The translations under genes and the position numbers were made by a program. Below are positions 40,928-40,928 of a stretch of DNA of 40,928 nucleotides, one piece after another. How positions within the stretch are numbered: position 1 is the stretch's first letter; each line of letters starts with the position of its first letter. The DNA lies in contig CAMWUJ010000025.1 of the NCBI GenBank assembly GCA_947177405.1, forward strand, positions 1-40,928. The letters are read 5' to 3'. The notes below the pieces were generated by a model, which was not told the origin of the DNA, ran no database searches, and worked only from the letters and a program-made list of their open reading frames with translations. The stretch is from an uncultured Porphyromonadaceae bacterium (GTDB lineage: Bacteria; Bacteroidota; Bacteroidia; Bacteroidales; Muribaculaceae).

Positions 40928-40928
40928 C

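Noticed and set aside
1..40928. Search by eye for CRISPR arrays, IS elements, integrases, phage genes or toxin-antitoxin pairs.
   Set aside because: None seen; gene content and spacing look like stable core chromosome, apart from the tRNA-like remnant.

Overview
The window looks like chromosomal DNA of a gut Bacteroidales, most plausibly of the Muribaculaceae or a close relative (inference). Reasons: several intergenic regions carry the Bacteroidetes promoter pattern TTTG-N19/20-TAnnTTTG (clear cases at 14846-14877, 25243-25273, 34373-34404 and 40781-40812). There are Bacteroidetes-type lipoproteins, a lipoprotein TamA variant (TamL) next to TamB, a DUF6452/DUF6048-like pair, secreted proteins with C-terminal LPxGIYIV tails, a peptidase M49 and a bile-salt-hydrolase-like enzyme. 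I see no IS element, phage, CRISPR array or integrase; this is mostly ordinary chromosome.

Layout. 1-4085 (+): a phosphoglycolate-phosphatase-like HAD enzyme, an acyl-ACP thioesterase, then a His-rich Zn/Cd P-type ATPase with a Fur-family regulator. 4093-13247 (-): a secreted M6 metalloprotease preceded by a tRNA-like element; a 1473-residue secreted multidomain protein; a degenerate receiver-domain protein; and a LytTR response regulator with its LytS-type histidine kinase. 13466-16293 (-): NADP-type glutamate dehydrogenase and an abundant OmpA-type porin, each with its own terminator. 16727-24029 (+): a long operon of a degenerate LytM/M23 protein, dxr, rseP, rlmI, a dipeptidyl peptidase III and a short AlkD-like protein. 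24121-24855 (-): a lipoprotein. 25327-33592 (+): vanZ-like, tamB, tamL and a small lipoprotein. 33679-40611 (-): a single-span membrane protein, typA, a small basic membrane protein, a choloylglycine-hydrolase-family enzyme, an outer-membrane protein pair and a GT2 glycosyltransferase. 40855-40927 (+): tRNA-Lys(UUU) with its own promoter.

How the parts work together. The strongest theme is envelope biology: isoprenoid precursor synthesis (Dxr), a site-2 protease (RseP), a probably inactive LytM protein, TamB/TamL outer-membrane assembly, OmpA and several lipoproteins. A second theme is the cell surface and its control: the LytS/LytTR pair sits upstream of a receiver-like protein without its phospho-acceptor Asp, which in turn lies 25 nt upstream of a giant secreted protein and may be co-transcribed with it.

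Most noteworthy observations: (1) a 56-nt tRNA-like structure at 6189-6244 (-) with a perfect 7-bp acceptor stem, a consensus T-loop and an encoded CCA but no anticodon arm, ending 20 nt before the M6 protease start codon; (2) the pseudo-receiver linked to the secreted protein; (3) the M23 protein with its zinc and catalytic histidines lost; (4) an orphan terminator in a 471-nt divergent intergenic region that could end a small RNA; (5) a 22-bp tandem duplication across a start codon that creates an out-of-frame decoy ATG; (6) an acyl-ACP thioesterase with Tyr in place of the usual catalytic Asn. No computation or database search was run; all family assignments are by reading motifs.
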